Below are positions 8,868 through 19,686 of a DNA stretch of 64,000 nt, in pieces. Under the pieces are notes generated by a model. That model had not been told where the DNA came from. It searched no databases and saw nothing but the letters and a program-made list of their open reading frames with translations. The translations under genes and the position numbers were made by a program. Each line of letters begins with the position of its first letter. Position 1 is the first letter of the stretch. This DNA comes from Polynucleobacter sp. JS-Safj-400b-B2 (GTDB taxonomy: Bacteria; Pseudomonadota; Gammaproteobacteria; Burkholderiales; Burkholderiaceae), in assembly GCF_018881975.1 (NCBI RefSeq), contig NZ_JACVPJ010000003.1, forward strand, positions 248,001 to 312,000, in the 5' to 3' direction.

Positions 8868-9371
8868 ATGAAATCGACCGCCCATATTCAAGCCATTTAT
8901 CTTGCTACCTCTGCAGGTGCGCCAATGCAATCTGTTAGTCATGCCAAAGTCAATGCTGGCCTGGGTATTGAAGGTGATCGTTATGCCCTAGGTATAGGTG
9001 CATTTTCAGCCGTCCAGCCAATAAAAGTAAGGCATATCAGCCTAATAGCCTTATCAGGCATTGAGATAGCAAATGACTGGCTAATGGCTGGCGATGAACC
9101 CGCCTTTGACGGAGCGGAAACACGCCGCAATATCGTGCTTGAAGACATTACCGCTGAGGAGTTAAATGCACTAGTAGGGCGGTCGTTTCAACTGGGCAGC
9201 CTACAACTATTGGGCACCGAGCTTTGTACCCCCTGTGAGCGGCCCGCCCAGCTATTGAGCAGACCTAGCTTCATGGAGGCATTTGAAAGACGGGGCGGCA
9301 TTAGAGCCAAGATCCTTAATTCGGGAACTCTTGCTGTTGGTGACAAACTATTCCAACAAAATGGAAAGTGA
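8868..9371 (+). CDS. MOSC domain protein
   Basis: A 167-residue stand-alone MOSC domain, the fold related to the C-terminus of molybdenum cofactor sulfurase. The invariant Cys lies in the segment TELCTPCERPAQLL. Family members bind Moco-associated sulfur or reduce N-hydroxylated compounds; the exact role here is unknown. First gene of a run MOSC - GNAT - histidine phosphatase - MipA on the plus strand with short gaps. Confidence 0.8.
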   Translation: MKSTAHIQAIYLATSAGAPMQSVSHAKVNAGLGIEGDRYALGIGAFSAVQPIKVRHISLIALSGIEIANDWLMAGDEPAFDGAETRRNIVLEDITAEELNALVGRSFQLGSLQLLGTELCTPCERPAQLLSRPSFMEAFERRGGIRAKILNSGTLAVGDKLFQQNGK

Positions 9372-9372
9372 C

Positions 9373-9768
9373 ATGATTGCATACCGCAACGATGCATTCA
9401 TTACTGCTGAGCAAGCTATTGATCTGTATAAGCGCTCTACTCTTGGTGAGCGGCGCCCAATTCACAATGTCCAAACATTTGAGGCCATGCTCAAAAATGC
9501 AAATCTCACAGTTACTGCGTGGGATGGGGCAAAGCTCGTAGGCATTTCTCGCTCGCTAACGGATTTTTCTTATGTAGCCTATCTTGCGGATTTAGCAGTT
9601 GACGAACAATATCAACGCTCTGGTATTGGCAAACAGCTCATTGAAGAAACCAAAGTGCTACTAGGCCCTGAATGCATGATTGTGCTTTTGGCAGCACCCA
9701 AGGCAAATGATTACTACGAACATATTGGTTTTGAGCACAATCCACGTGCTTGGACTCTCAAAAAATAA
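9373..9768 (+). CDS. GNAT-family N-acetyltransferase
   Basis: A compact 131-residue acetyltransferase. The acetyl-CoA motif A is seen as LAVDEQYQRSGIGKQLI, and the C-terminal LLAAPKANDYYEHIGFE segment matches motif B. The frame is open further upstream inside the MOSC gene, but ATG 9373, one base after the MOSC stop and preceded by GGAAAG, gives the best start; ATG 9361 is an alternative. The substrate is unknown. Confidence 0.8.
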   Translation: MIAYRNDAFITAEQAIDLYKRSTLGERRPIHNVQTFEAMLKNANLTVTAWDGAKLVGISRSLTDFSYVAYLADLAVDEQYQRSGIGKQLIEETKVLLGPECMIVLLAAPKANDYYEHIGFEHNPRAWTLKK

Positions 9769-9789
9769 TTAAGTCTTTATCATTGCCGC

Positions 9790-10434
9790 ATGACTATTAC
9801 TCGATTTTGTTTAGTGCGCCATGGTGAAACCGACTGGAATGCAGCACGCCGCCTGCAAGGTCATACTGATATCGATCTAAATACTAGAGGCCTCGCCCAA
9901 GCAAATCAAATGGCGCATGCCCTCAAAAGAATCAATTTGCAGTTTGATGTTTTATACACGAGTGATCTCCAGCGTGCAGCCAAGACCGCTAGAGCTATCG
10001 AAGCATTATTTAAAACATCGGCAATAACTAATTCAGCCCTGAGAGAGCGACATCTTGGTGCATTACAAGGGCTGACTACCGATGAGGCTCCAATACGCGA
10101 GCCAGAGCTTTGGAAGTCTCACCTCAGCAGAAATATTGAAGAGCGCTTAGGTGATGGTGAAAGTATTCGGCAATTTGCAAATCGCATTGAAACTGCGCTT
10201 GAAAAAATTCGAGTGCAACACTCAGGTAAAACTATTTTGCTGGTAAGTCATGGCGGTGCATTAGACATGATGTACAGACTTGCAAGTAATCAGCCATTGC
10301 ATGAAGAAAAAGCAGTTGCAGTGCCCAATGCTTCGCTTAACTGGATTAGCCATGATGGACATGCATGGAAGGTGGATGGCTGGGGTGATACAAGCCACCT
10401 TGAAGACTTGGCCTTAGATAATCTAGATCTCTAG
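9790..10434 (+). CDS. Histidine phosphatase (phosphoglycerate-mutase-like)
   Basis: A 214-residue member of histidine phosphatase branch 1. The phosphorylated His is in LVRHGETDWN (His11), followed by Arg in TSDLQRAAKTA and the second catalytic His in LLVSHGGALD. It lacks the insertions of cofactor-dependent phosphoglycerate mutase and is closer to small phosphatases such as CobC/PhoE. The metabolite substrate cannot be told. Confidence 0.8.
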   Translation: MTITRFCLVRHGETDWNAARRLQGHTDIDLNTRGLAQANQMAHALKRINLQFDVLYTSDLQRAAKTARAIEALFKTSAITNSALRERHLGALQGLTTDEAPIREPELWKSHLSRNIEERLGDGESIRQFANRIETALEKIRVQHSGKTILLVSHGGALDMMYRLASNQPLHEEKAVAVPNASLNWISHDGHAWKVDGWGDTSHLEDLALDNLDL

Positions 10435-10450
10435 AGTCTATGATCTACGC

Positions 10451-11221
10451 ATGAAATTACTTTCCCTGGTAACTGCACTTTTTATTGCTTCTTTGGCGTG
10501 CAATCCTGGCTATGCAATGACTGACGTCCCAGATGAGCTACCAGATCGTATTGTGGGAAATATCGGCGCAGCTTTTTATACCTCTAATTTACACATTGGG
10601 ACTGAAGGCACTCAGTCCCTAGTCTTACCTTATGCCTTCGCTGACTATCAACGTTTATTTGTTCGCATTGATGAAGTGGGTGTTAAGACTTTTAAGATGG
10701 GTTATGGCTACTTTGAGGTAATCGGAAAAGTAAATTTAGATACCTATAAAGTGAAGTCCTCGATTAATGGAAACTCAATTAATCGAAGCGATCCAATTCC
10801 TTTAGGACTAGGAACTTTTCAAGAAACACCTATTGGCGGATTTTTTATAAACGCCTATCACGACTTTGGAAAGTCAAAAGGGGCGCTATATGAATTTTTA
10901 TATTTCGCCGAGCTTGAAACCTACAAAAAAGTGATGATCTACCCTCAAATTGGCATAGAACGGCAATCTAGTCAGTATGCCAATTATTACTATGGCATCA
11001 ACCCTGGGGAGTCGAGCCTGACTGGCTATGCAGCCTATAGCGCTCCAGCAACAAACAACCTCATGGCAGGCCTAGTAGTAGAAATTCCGGTAGTGGATAA
11101 CTGGTATATCAATATTTATGGCAAGCGCAAATGGATGGGTGGTGGAATCAATAACAGTCCCGTCATGAATCGCTCATTTCAAGGCAATATTTTTATGGCG
11201 CTTGCTTATCGCTTTGAGTAG
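10451..11221 (+). CDS. MipA/OmpV-family outer membrane protein
   Basis: A 256-residue exported protein with a signal peptide (about residues 1-22, cut near GYA-MT) and a beta-rich remainder that ends in the outer-membrane signature AYRFE with a penultimate Phe. The pattern fits MipA/OmpV proteins, which occur as outer membrane scaffolds or small-molecule-inducible porins. Its ligand is unknown. It ends the plus-strand run that starts with the MOSC gene. Confidence 0.7.
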   Translation: MKLLSLVTALFIASLACNPGYAMTDVPDELPDRIVGNIGAAFYTSNLHIGTEGTQSLVLPYAFADYQRLFVRIDEVGVKTFKMGYGYFEVIGKVNLDTYKVKSSINGNSINRSDPIPLGLGTFQETPIGGFFINAYHDFGKSKGALYEFLYFAELETYKKVMIYPQIGIERQSSQYANYYYGINPGESSLTGYAAYSAPATNNLMAGLVVEIPVVDNWYINIYGKRKWMGGGINNSPVMNRSFQGNIFMALAYRFE

Positions 11222-11274
11222 GCAGAAGAAATAGGCTGCCTGTTAGAGACTATTTATTTTGATCTGATGCGATC

Positions 11275-12009
11275 TTAAAAAGACATTGCCAGGATGGAAA
11301 GTCCTGAGATCAACATGACCAGCTCCATGAGCAATAAAAATTTCTTCTCAGGCAACGCCAAGACAATTTTTTTGGAAAAAATGGAGCCAGCCAAAACACA
11401 GCTTCCAATCAATAGACCTTGAATAATAGCCATTGTGTTGAGAAAACCTAACTGGTGAAAAGTAATGCCTTTAGTAAACAAGATTGATAACGTACTAGCT
11501 GCCTCAGTACCCAGGAAAGCCCCTTTGCTTAAGCCATAAGCCAAAAAGAAAGGTGTATTAATAGCGCCTGTAGTAGCAACAATGCCGGTCAAATACCCAA
11601 TACCAGCCCCGACGAGAGCCATCTGCCAAAGCTTTAAGTAAAAATTCTTTTTGCGCATCCAACGACGAATCGGAATGAGTAATATTAAAAATATTCCTAG
11701 TGTTATTTCAATTAGGCGCTCGTCAAGCTGCACTAGAGTATTAACACCAAGCACGGTAAATGGAATTGCCGTCAGGCCATAGACAAAGCAAACTCGCCAT
11801 TGAATGACACTCCACCACAAGAAAATACGCGAAAGATTTGCTACGGTAGCTACCAAAGCTATTACCGGGATTGCCTGGATGGGTCCATAAAAATAAACTA
11901 GGGCGGGCATTAATATGATGGTGGTTCCAAAGCCAATGACGCCACCCAATACGCCGGCACCTAGCCCGAGAGAGCCGAGTACTAGAGCCTGCAAAATAAG
12001 ATCAGACAA
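11275..12009 (-). CDS. TauE/SafE-family membrane exporter
   Basis: A 244-residue membrane protein with about eight helices and two TauE/SafE repeats. The N-terminal glycine-rich helix GAGVLGGVIGFGTTIILMPA and the mirrored GIGYLTGIVATTGAINTP are typical. Members export sulfite, sulfoacetate or similar anions. A second member of the family lies at 58.3 kb. Confidence 0.8.
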   Translation of the reverse strand: MSDLILQALVLGSLGLGAGVLGGVIGFGTTIILMPALVYFYGPIQAIPVIALVATVANLSRIFLWWSVIQWRVCFVYGLTAIPFTVLGVNTLVQLDERLIEITLGIFLILLIPIRRWMRKKNFYLKLWQMALVGAGIGYLTGIVATTGAINTPFFLAYGLSKGAFLGTEAASTLSILFTKGITFHQLGFLNTMAIIQGLLIGSCVLAGSIFSKKIVLALPEKKFLLLMELVMLISGLSILAMSF

Positions 12010-12041
12010 ACTTGCTTATCTCAATTATTTTTTTAGAAATA

Positions 12042-12194
12042 TCAGCGCCCCTGGCAGGCTAGAGGCATTTCCCATAGCGGTTTATCTTGTGAATAGTTGC
12101 AGTTCACTCCGTCAGGAGAAGTGGTGCTGGCGAGACAACCATTCAGCAGTAGGGCAAAGAAAATGACAGCTAAAGTTAGGGAAATTTTTCTCAT
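12042..12194 (-). CDS. 50-residue lipoprotein
   Basis: A short gene found by eye. From ATG at 12194 it reads a signal sequence (MRKISLTLAVIFFALLLNGC) with lipobox LNGC, then a 30-residue mature tail with two Cys (VNCNYS, PLACQGR) that could form a disulfide. It sits 1 bp after the MAPEG gene in the other direction and 32 bp before the TauE gene. No family recognised. Start is supported by the signal peptide. Confidence 0.6.
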   Translation of the reverse strand: MRKISLTLAVIFFALLLNGCLASTTSPDGVNCNYSQDKPLWEMPLACQGR

Positions 12195-12195
12195 A

Positions 12196-12594
12196 TCATC
12201 CAACCAAGGCATATAGAGCCCATCCTAAGTTCAAAGCAACCAATGCAATGAGTGTGTAAAAAGTAAATTTCATTCCCAAAACACGTTTACTGAAATCTGG
12301 CGGGGGCGTATTAATGCCCTTTGCATGGATCAAGCGCCCAATAATGAGTGCGATACCCGGAATGGCGACTAACAACCATGGGGCACCATTTAGCTCAAGA
12401 CACGCAATTAAGATGATGCCAAATGGTACATATTCCGCGAAGTTGCCCTGAGCGCGAATAGCTCGTTCTAGGTCATCATGACCACCGCTTCCTAGGCCGA
12501 CTTTATTTTTTCTTCTTAGGCCAATGACAGCAAATGAGAGCTTGATAAAAATAATCGTTAATACAGATGCAATGATTGAGGTCATTAAGAGCAT
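12196..12594 (-). CDS. MAPEG-family membrane protein
   Basis: A 132-residue protein with four transmembrane helices. The MAPEG signature is visible as RRKNKVGLGSGGHDDLERAIRAQGNFAEYVPFG (positions about 28-60), where the ERxxRAxxNxxE core binds glutathione in eukaryotic relatives. Function in bacteria is mostly unknown; glutathione transferase or peroxidase activity is possible. It lies 10 bp after the dehalogenase-like gene and probably shares its transcript. Confidence 0.8.
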   Translation of the reverse strand: MLLMTSIIASVLTIIFIKLSFAVIGLRRKNKVGLGSGGHDDLERAIRAQGNFAEYVPFGIILIACLELNGAPWLLVAIPGIALIIGRLIHAKGINTPPPDFSKRVLGMKFTFYTLIALVALNLGWALYALVG

Positions 12595-12604
12595 GGATAT
12601 TTCC

Positions 12605-13288
12605 TTAGATAACTTCTAATACTTGACTTAAAGAATTGCCTTCATAGTTTGGTTTTTCCCCAATCTCTTCAAAGGGGTGGCTTTGCCGATTAACCCAAAA
12701 GACGTCAAATCCATACCACTTTGCTGCCAGAGCATCCCAAGCATTACTCGATACGAAGAGAATATCTTCTTTCTTAACTAGAAATGCTTTTAATAGTAAT
12801 TGATAGGCCTGTGGAGCCGTTTTAAATAAACGCACATCTTCAATAGTGACTACTTTATCTAGGTAAGGGTCTAAGCCGTTACTCTGCACCACAGTAGCCA
12901 ACATTTCTCTGCTGCCATTGGACAATATCGCTGTTGAAATTCCCTTTTGTTTTATTGTCTTCAGTACATTAAGGCTATCTTCAAAGCCAGTAAGCTTTGC
13001 ATACTGATCCATGAGACGTTTTTCGTATTGCGCAGTGAGATCTAGGCCCATACGCTTACAGACATAACGCAATGAACGAATGGTTAGCTCCCAAAATGGA
13101 AGATAGTGCTTACTACCATTTGGGTTTGGGTCACTCATGGTGACAAGTCTGGTGTATTCAATTTGGCGATCGCGCCACATTAAGGCAAAGGCCTGCCCAT
13201 GGCCTGGAAATAACTCTTCCGCTAGCTGCCCCATAGAATACACATCAAACAATGTGCCGTAGGCATCAAAAGCTATGAGCTTGTACAT
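12605..13288 (-). CDS. HAD-superfamily hydrolase, type II haloacid dehalogenase-like
   Basis: A 227-residue HAD enzyme. Nucleophile Asp8 is in AFDAYGTLFD, motif II Ser in ILSNGS, and motif III/IV in LFVSSNAWDALAAKWYGF, the last closely matching L-2-haloacid dehalogenases, where SSN and Asp hold the substrate. Real substrates of such housekeeping copies are often unknown phosphate or halo-acids. It ends the peroxiredoxin-HAD-MAPEG minus-strand cluster with gaps of about 7-10 bp. Confidence 0.8.
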   Translation of the reverse strand: MYKLIAFDAYGTLFDVYSMGQLAEELFPGHGQAFALMWRDRQIEYTRLVTMSDPNPNGSKHYLPFWELTIRSLRYVCKRMGLDLTAQYEKRLMDQYAKLTGFEDSLNVLKTIKQKGISTAILSNGSREMLATVVQSNGLDPYLDKVVTIEDVRLFKTAPQAYQLLLKAFLVKKEDILFVSSNAWDALAAKWYGFDVFWVNRQSHPFEEIGEKPNYEGNSLSQVLEVI

Positions 13289-13295
13289 ACAGCCC

Positions 13296-13856
13296 CTAAC
13301 TCTGCTGACTTTTCAGATAATCCATTACCCAGGCTGGATCACTATCGCTTGGGAAGATGGGGTAGTGAACGGCTTCAATCACGCCATGATTGGCAATTAA
13401 TGTCACGCGCTTTAATAAAGTCATCCCGGCCGCCACAAAGGTTGGCATATTCAATGCTTTTTGAAATTGATAACCTTCATCGCTGACTACTGGAAATGGT
13501 AGATGGAGTCTATCGGCCATCTCCTTTTGATATTCAGTAGACTGAACACTTAAACCCACTACCTCCGCACCCAATGCTTGGAGCTCTTGATAGTGGTCTC
13601 TAAATGAACAACTCTGGGGCGTACAACCTCTTGCTCCAGGAATTTGATCCCAACCATCGGGCAATGCAACACTAGGCTGCCCAGTCATTGGATAACAGTA
13701 AATCACCAACTTACCCTTAATATCGCCAAAATGAATGCTCTGGCCATTAGTGGCAATTAAAGAAACATTAGGCAAACTCATCCCCTTCAAGTGATTGGTC
13801 GAGCCATCATCTTGAGGAATGGGTAGGCCTGTTGGAAGCTGATTGAGATTTGTCAT
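13296..13856 (-). CDS. Peroxiredoxin (AhpC/TSA-like)
   Basis: A 186-residue thioredoxin-fold peroxidase. The likely active-site region is GARGCTPQSCSFRDHY, with Cys in a CTPQSC arrangement five residues apart, as in atypical 2-Cys (PrxQ/BCP-like) enzymes; the expected T/S-x-x-C and a later FPVVSD segment are present. It would reduce peroxides in the cytoplasm with a thioredoxin-type donor. It is divergent from katG, so this neighbourhood carries two peroxide-removal genes. Confidence 0.75.
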   Translation of the reverse strand: MTNLNQLPTGLPIPQDDGSTNHLKGMSLPNVSLIATNGQSIHFGDIKGKLVIYCYPMTGQPSVALPDGWDQIPGARGCTPQSCSFRDHYQELQALGAEVVGLSVQSTEYQKEMADRLHLPFPVVSDEGYQFQKALNMPTFVAAGMTLLKRVTLIANHGVIEAVHYPIFPSDSDPAWVMDYLKSQQS

Positions 13857-14015
13857 TAGTTGATTCTATACAAAATAAAGCCGGCGGTAAGCTTAGAGAA
13901 TCAATGTATCTGCCTGGAGCTATTTTGGTGCTTCCTGCTGTTTCCGGACCAGGTCCTCAATGGGCGTGAAATGCAGTTATCAGTTTATTCGATCAATAAG
14001 ATCATATTAATTCGG

Positions 14016-14044
14016 TTGACTGCTTTTCATCTTGGGGACAATAT
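14016..14044 (+). promoter_or_regulatory. katG: Possible katG promoter in the 302-bp gap
   Basis: TTGACT (14016-14021), 17-bp spacer, CAATAT (14039-14044), about 115 bp before katG. The -35 is good, the -10 weak, as often seen for activator-dependent promoters; OxyR control would be expected but no clear OxyR pattern was identified. The rest of the gap 13857-14158 shows no gene. Confidence 0.4.
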
Positions 14045-14149
14045 GACTTAATAAGCAAAGAAAACCGTCAAGCACACAGACTTTCTTTAGCTTTATCGGG
14101 TAGCCTGAACGGCGCACATTAGTAAATCTAAATTATTTTTACCTATTAG

Positions 14150-16312
<2,163 letters not shown>

Positions 16313-16362
16313 CGTTATTGCAAGGCAGTACAAAGGGGCGGATGATTGCCTTTTTATCAACC

Positions 16363-16438
16363 AAAGCCACCTGCGGGTGTTTTTGGTTTTTCTTAGTGGC
16401 CTGAAATGAATTTGACCAAGGCTATAGTAGCTCTAGCC
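16363..16438 (-). repeat. Decayed tRNA-Phe 3'-end/terminator copy 1
   Basis: Hairpin CCACC-TGC-GGGTG with T-tract (16363-16384), then 16390-16415 matches the 26-nt core at 29261-29286 at about 18 of 26 positions by eye, nearly all differences being G/C to A/T. The arm CCAAGGCT follows. The TPR gene stops immediately after it. This is the farthest recognisable copy from the tRNA. Confidence 0.6.
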
Positions 16439-16885
16439 CTACTTCTTAGACTTGTATTTTTTTATAGCCTCTTTTAAATCCGAATATTCCTCGCATCCAA
16501 AAGTACAGGCTTTATCCAATCTCGCTAGAAGCGCCTCAGCACCCGGCAAATCATTATTGATTAACTTAAGTTTTCCGTAATACTCAAGAGCGCCACGGTG
16601 ATTGGGGTCTATTTTCAATGCAGCTTGATAATATTTTTCTGCGCCTACCAAATCAGGCGGCTGTTTTTTTCGAAGACTATAACCAAGCAAATTATTCCAA
16701 TCGGCGGAGCTTGTGTCATTCGCAGACTGCAGTTGCTGTATTGCTTGATCATATTTTTCGGCTTTAATGCTTGCCCTAGCTTGAGTGAGCCATGCCGGAT
16801 CTTGTTTGGTCGGGGCAGTATCGGCCGCATGAGATGAACCAACGATTGAAAGGAACAATATAAGTGCTGGGAGTATTCTTTTCAT
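16439..16885 (-). CDS. Exported TPR-repeat protein
   Basis: A 148-residue protein with a signal peptide (about residues 1-20, ending SHA-AD) and two to three tetratricopeptide repeats between residues 35 and 115 (for example YYQAALKIDPNHRGALEYYG). A Cys pair in DKACTFGCEEY lies near the C-terminus. TPR proteins act as protein-protein scaffolds; the partner is unknown. It probably lies in the periplasm. Its stop codon abuts tRNA-derived copy 1. Confidence 0.75.
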   Translation of the reverse strand: MKRILPALILFLSIVGSSHAADTAPTKQDPAWLTQARASIKAEKYDQAIQQLQSANDTSSADWNNLLGYSLRKKQPPDLVGAEKYYQAALKIDPNHRGALEYYGKLKLINNDLPGAEALLARLDKACTFGCEEYSDLKEAIKKYKSKK

Positions 16886-17163
16886 TTGCAGGCCTTTGGT
16901 TAAGAATCTTTTAATGTCGTAAAAACTTTATTTCTATGCTAGGGTACCAACACGGCAAGAGTTGATCGGAAAAAATGAGGAATGAAGATTTTGCGATTGC
17001 TAGCTGTAAGTTGGAAAGCAGAAAACTTCTTACTTATCGTTTCCTCTAATGTCTGCTTGACCATTCTCGTATTCACTTTATAAGCTTTACTTCGATAGAG
17101 ATGTTCTGCAGCACACATAGCGGCCAGCCAATAGCCTGATTAACTAAGGAGCCTAGACTACCT

Positions 17164-17553
17164 TCAATCCTTATCGGCATATTGCATTTCGCCATTCCCA
17201 AATGACCAGTTTTCTTTGCTCACCTCAATCAAGTTGATAAAGACGTCTTGAGGTCTGACTTTCAGGTCTTGAACTAAAGCCTCACAAATAGCTTTAAATA
17301 AACTCTTTTTTAGATCCGTAGATCTACCAAAGCTGATAGTTGCCTGAATAAAAATAATCCCATCTGAGTATTCAATCCCCAAATAACTTTTTGGAATATT
17401 CAATTCTGATCCGTCGTGTCTAGTGATGATCTGAAACTTGTCGTCTTCAGGAACGTTGATTTGCTCTCGCATCACGTTATAGACAATATTGCCGACTTGC
17501 TGTGCAAAGCTTTCGGGGTATTTTTTACTTAAATCAATTCTGACCAATGGCAT
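17164..17553 (-). CDS. Tautomerase / MIF-superfamily protein
   Basis: A 129-residue protein beginning MPLVRIDLSKKYP. The Pro after Met is the general base in this superfamily. Two ATG codons are adjacent; the second (17553) is chosen because it exposes Pro1 and has GGAG seven bases upstream. The length suggests a fused or trimeric MIF-like form rather than a 62-residue 4-oxalocrotonate tautomerase. The substrate is unknown. The 278-bp gap on its left (16886-17163) shows no gene. Confidence 0.75.
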   Translation of the reverse strand: MPLVRIDLSKKYPESFAQQVGNIVYNVMREQINVPEDDKFQIITRHDGSELNIPKSYLGIEYSDGIIFIQATISFGRSTDLKKSLFKAICEALVQDLKVRPQDVFINLIEVSKENWSFGNGEMQYADKD

Positions 17554-17624
17554 CATTATTCTCCTTAGCCCTTACCTTCTTATATTGCTCTAGCAACTGC
17601 TGTCTAGCTTAACGCGCGCCCAAT

Positions 17625-17648
17625 AAAAAACCACCCTAAGGTGGTTAT
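17625..17648 (-). terminator. tRNA-Phe-type terminator hairpin, copy 2
   Basis: Hairpin AACCACC-CTAA-GGTGGTT flanked by A and T tracts, the same hairpin as the one after tRNA-Phe (29232-29255) with one loop change. The tRNA part is not recognisable here. It ends the lipoprotein gene. Confidence 0.75.
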
Positions 17649-18137
17649 TTATTTTTGAGCTGTCTTAATAAAGACTGTCTCACTAATCTTATCAAAAGCA
17701 TTTTGATAGATGACCGGATCTAGTATCGGAGTGTCGTTTTCACCAGAGCCAAACACACCTCCACCACGCGTTTTATCAACAAAATTTAAACGGACGCGGG
17801 ATTTCTTGGGGCCTACTGCTTCTACCGCCACCGTCACTACTGTCTTTTGTTCTGAGCCTGAAACTGGAATGGGTAGCATGCCTATGAAATAAACGCTGCC
17901 GCTAGTGCCCTTTGCAGGTGACTGCGCGGTAATGAACCCTGTTTCAAAACTGGCAGACCCGATGATGTATCCCAAATCCTGAAGAACTGACAAAGAAGAA
18001 TCAAACGAAGTTTTTTTATCTACGTCAAAGTTTTTTGCCTGAATCGCCTGAATTTCAAGAGAGGTCAACTGGGGCTTTGCCGGCCCTGAAGAGCAAGCAC
18101 TCAAAAATGAAAGCAAAAAAATACCGGTGATGGCCAA
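17649..18137 (-). CDS. Lipoprotein of unknown function
   Basis: A 162-residue predicted lipoprotein: signal MAITGIFLLSFLSAC with lipobox LSAC, then a mature domain starting SSGPAKPQLTSLE. A glycine-rich tract (TRGGGVFGSGEND) lies near residue 125. No named family is recognised. It is a single-gene module between terminator copies 2 and 3. Confidence 0.6.
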   Translation of the reverse strand: MAITGIFLLSFLSACSSGPAKPQLTSLEIQAIQAKNFDVDKKTSFDSSLSVLQDLGYIIGSASFETGFITAQSPAKGTSGSVYFIGMLPIPVSGSEQKTVVTVAVEAVGPKKSRVRLNFVDKTRGGGVFGSGENDTPILDPVIYQNAFDKISETVFIKTAQK

Positions 18138-18203
18138 TAAGGATTCTATTATCCATGAAATTTAATGCCATTATTGATAATTAAATTACCTGCCTTCTGC
18201 AAT

Positions 18204-18260
18204 AAAGAACCACCTGAAGGTGGTTTTGGTGTCTTTAAATGGCCTCAGGCAGAACCTAAG
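18204..18260 (-). repeat. Decayed tRNA-Phe 3'-end/terminator copy 3
   Basis: Hairpin AACCACC-TGAA-GGTGGTT (18204-18227) followed by a weak match to the tRNA 3' end (about 12 of 19 positions by eye). The glycosyltransferase stop codon (18245) falls inside it, so the coding end and the repeat overlap. Confidence 0.55.
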
Positions 18261-18943
18261 ATTACGTTCTCAAGCGATTCTTCCTGGGCATGACTTTTTT
18301 CTAAATCCCGTGCCCGTGAAGTTTCATGGGAATATTTCAAAAAGTTTTCTCGATGCCTTCTGTAGAACAAAAGCCCCTCTTTAATGCTAGTCACCGAGGC
18401 GCCTTGTTCAAGCATCCTATCCCAAAGGTTCCAATCTTCTTGAGGATGGATGCCATCTTTATATCTTTTTTTATAGCCAATTTTTTGCCCAAATGCTGTG
18501 CGGTACATCATTGACCCGTGATGCTGCTCTTGACGATCCCAATAAAGGTCGCCCTGATAAGGCACGGTCTCACCGGGCACCCGATCTAATATTTCTTCTT
18601 TTAATTCGCCTGTTACAACAATGTCATAGGTAACAATATCGGTGCTAGCATTTGATAACAGCTCAATTGCATCTGAACGTAACCAGTTATCGGCGCCTAT
18701 GAAGAGTACGTATTCTGTGTCGATTTGAGACAGTATGTTCTGAAAGTTATCTACAACCCCCAAATTTTCATGCCTTAGTATGTACTCAATATCAGGATAT
18801 AGGTCTGGCAAATGACCGCAATCTAACCCGCCATCATCAACAAATAGAATCTTTTCGGGACGAATAGTTTGTGAAAGCAGGGACTCAATGCAATGGGCTG
18901 CAAGGTGCCCGTACCTAAATGAGGCAATAACGACAGTAATCAT
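18245..18943 (-). CDS. Family 2 glycosyltransferase
   Basis: A 232-residue GT-A fold enzyme: N-terminal MITVVIASFRYGHLAAHCIES nucleotide-sugar site, then ILFVDDGG and FIGADNWL, where the Asp residues would bind the metal and sugar nucleotide. A later QEDWNLWDRML segment resembles the acceptor/base ED motif. No membrane helix is seen. It would decorate a surface glycan; donor and acceptor are unknown. A single-gene module between repeat copies 3 and 4. Confidence 0.8.
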   Translation of the reverse strand: MITVVIASFRYGHLAAHCIESLLSQTIRPEKILFVDDGGLDCGHLPDLYPDIEYILRHENLGVVDNFQNILSQIDTEYVLFIGADNWLRSDAIELLSNASTDIVTYDIVVTGELKEEILDRVPGETVPYQGDLYWDRQEQHHGSMMYRTAFGQKIGYKKRYKDGIHPQEDWNLWDRMLEQGASVTSIKEGLLFYRRHRENFLKYSHETSRARDLEKSHAQEESLENVILGSA

Positions 18944-19007
18944 ATTGAGTCGGATTAGAGCATAAAACTATGACATTGGTACTCATTAAATCTAGGCCAG
19001 TCAAAAT

Positions 19008-19090
19008 GAAAAGCTGCCCAAAGGTGGTTTTGGTGACTCTTAGTGGCTTGGGGCGAAACCAAACCATGGCCGAGAATGCTTAATCCAACC
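19008..19090 (-). repeat. Decayed tRNA-Phe 3'-end/terminator copy 4
   Basis: Imperfect hairpin ending in AAAGGTGGTTTT (19008-19031), then 19037-19062 matches the 26-nt core at about 19 of 26 positions by eye. A CCATGGCC arm resembling the CCA(A/G)GGCC arms of other copies follows. Confidence 0.6.
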
Positions 19091-19122
19091 CCCTTAATAA
19101 GCACCGCAATGAAACCAGTGAA

Positions 19123-19521
19123 TTATTTCAGATCCCTCAGAGCGATTAAGAGCGGGTGGTCAGCAGGAAAATTCATATTCTCAACGGCTACTGCTATTTC
19201 GGGTAATTTTTTAGCCACTTCTTCACTACCCTGAAAAACCATAGTCCACTTACTAAAGCTTCTATGTTCAATTGGCCTTGACTCTACGAGGTGAATATTT
19301 TTATGCCTAGTATCTTTTTGAATTTTTTCCCATAGCTCTTCAATCTGAACCCTTGGTCCTTCAATAACCTGACCAAAGCGATTATTTTCAAAAATCAAAG
19401 CGCCCGTTACCCCCAAGCTCGTATTTCTTAAATAGGAGTGATAAAGCAAACGCATCAAGCCTAGAAAGGACATTTCTTGGGTAGGCTCACTCACATACGT
19501 TAATTCAGTCAACTGGGTCAT
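19123..19521 (-). CDS. BLUF-domain blue-light sensor
   Basis: A 132-residue stand-alone BLUF protein. The flavin-binding triad is in place: Tyr9 (LTYVSE), Asn33 (RNTSLGVTGALI) and Gln51 (FGQVIEG), matching the spacing of known photoreceptors. The later RPIEHRSFSKWTMVF segment is also typical. It binds FAD and signals blue light to an unknown partner, since no output domain is fused. A single-gene module between copies 4 and 5. Confidence 0.9.
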   Translation of the reverse strand: MTQLTELTYVSEPTQEMSFLGLMRLLYHSYLRNTSLGVTGALIFENNRFGQVIEGPRVQIEELWEKIQKDTRHKNIHLVESRPIEHRSFSKWTMVFQGSEEVAKKLPEIAVAVENMNFPADHPLLIALRDLK

Positions 19522-19596
19522 AAAGTTCTAATATATAGAAATATCTAAATTAACACAGGCAATATCAATAATTCCTCACGATCAGTAGTGACAAAT

Positions 19597-19680
19597 AAAA
19601 AACCACCCGAAGGTGGTTTTGGCCATTCTTGATTGCCCAGGGCGAAATCGACCAAGGCCTCAGGAGACTCGCATCCTACC
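19597..19680 (-). repeat. tRNA-Phe 3'-end/terminator copy 5
   Basis: A hairpin identical to that after tRNA-Phe (19597-19620). Core 19626-19651 matches at about 22 of 26 positions. The following arm CCAAGGCCT and a short stem AGGA/TCCT resemble copies at 26.5 and 28.3 kb. The antitoxin gene ends just after it. Confidence 0.7.
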
Positions 19681-19686
19681 TCTAGA

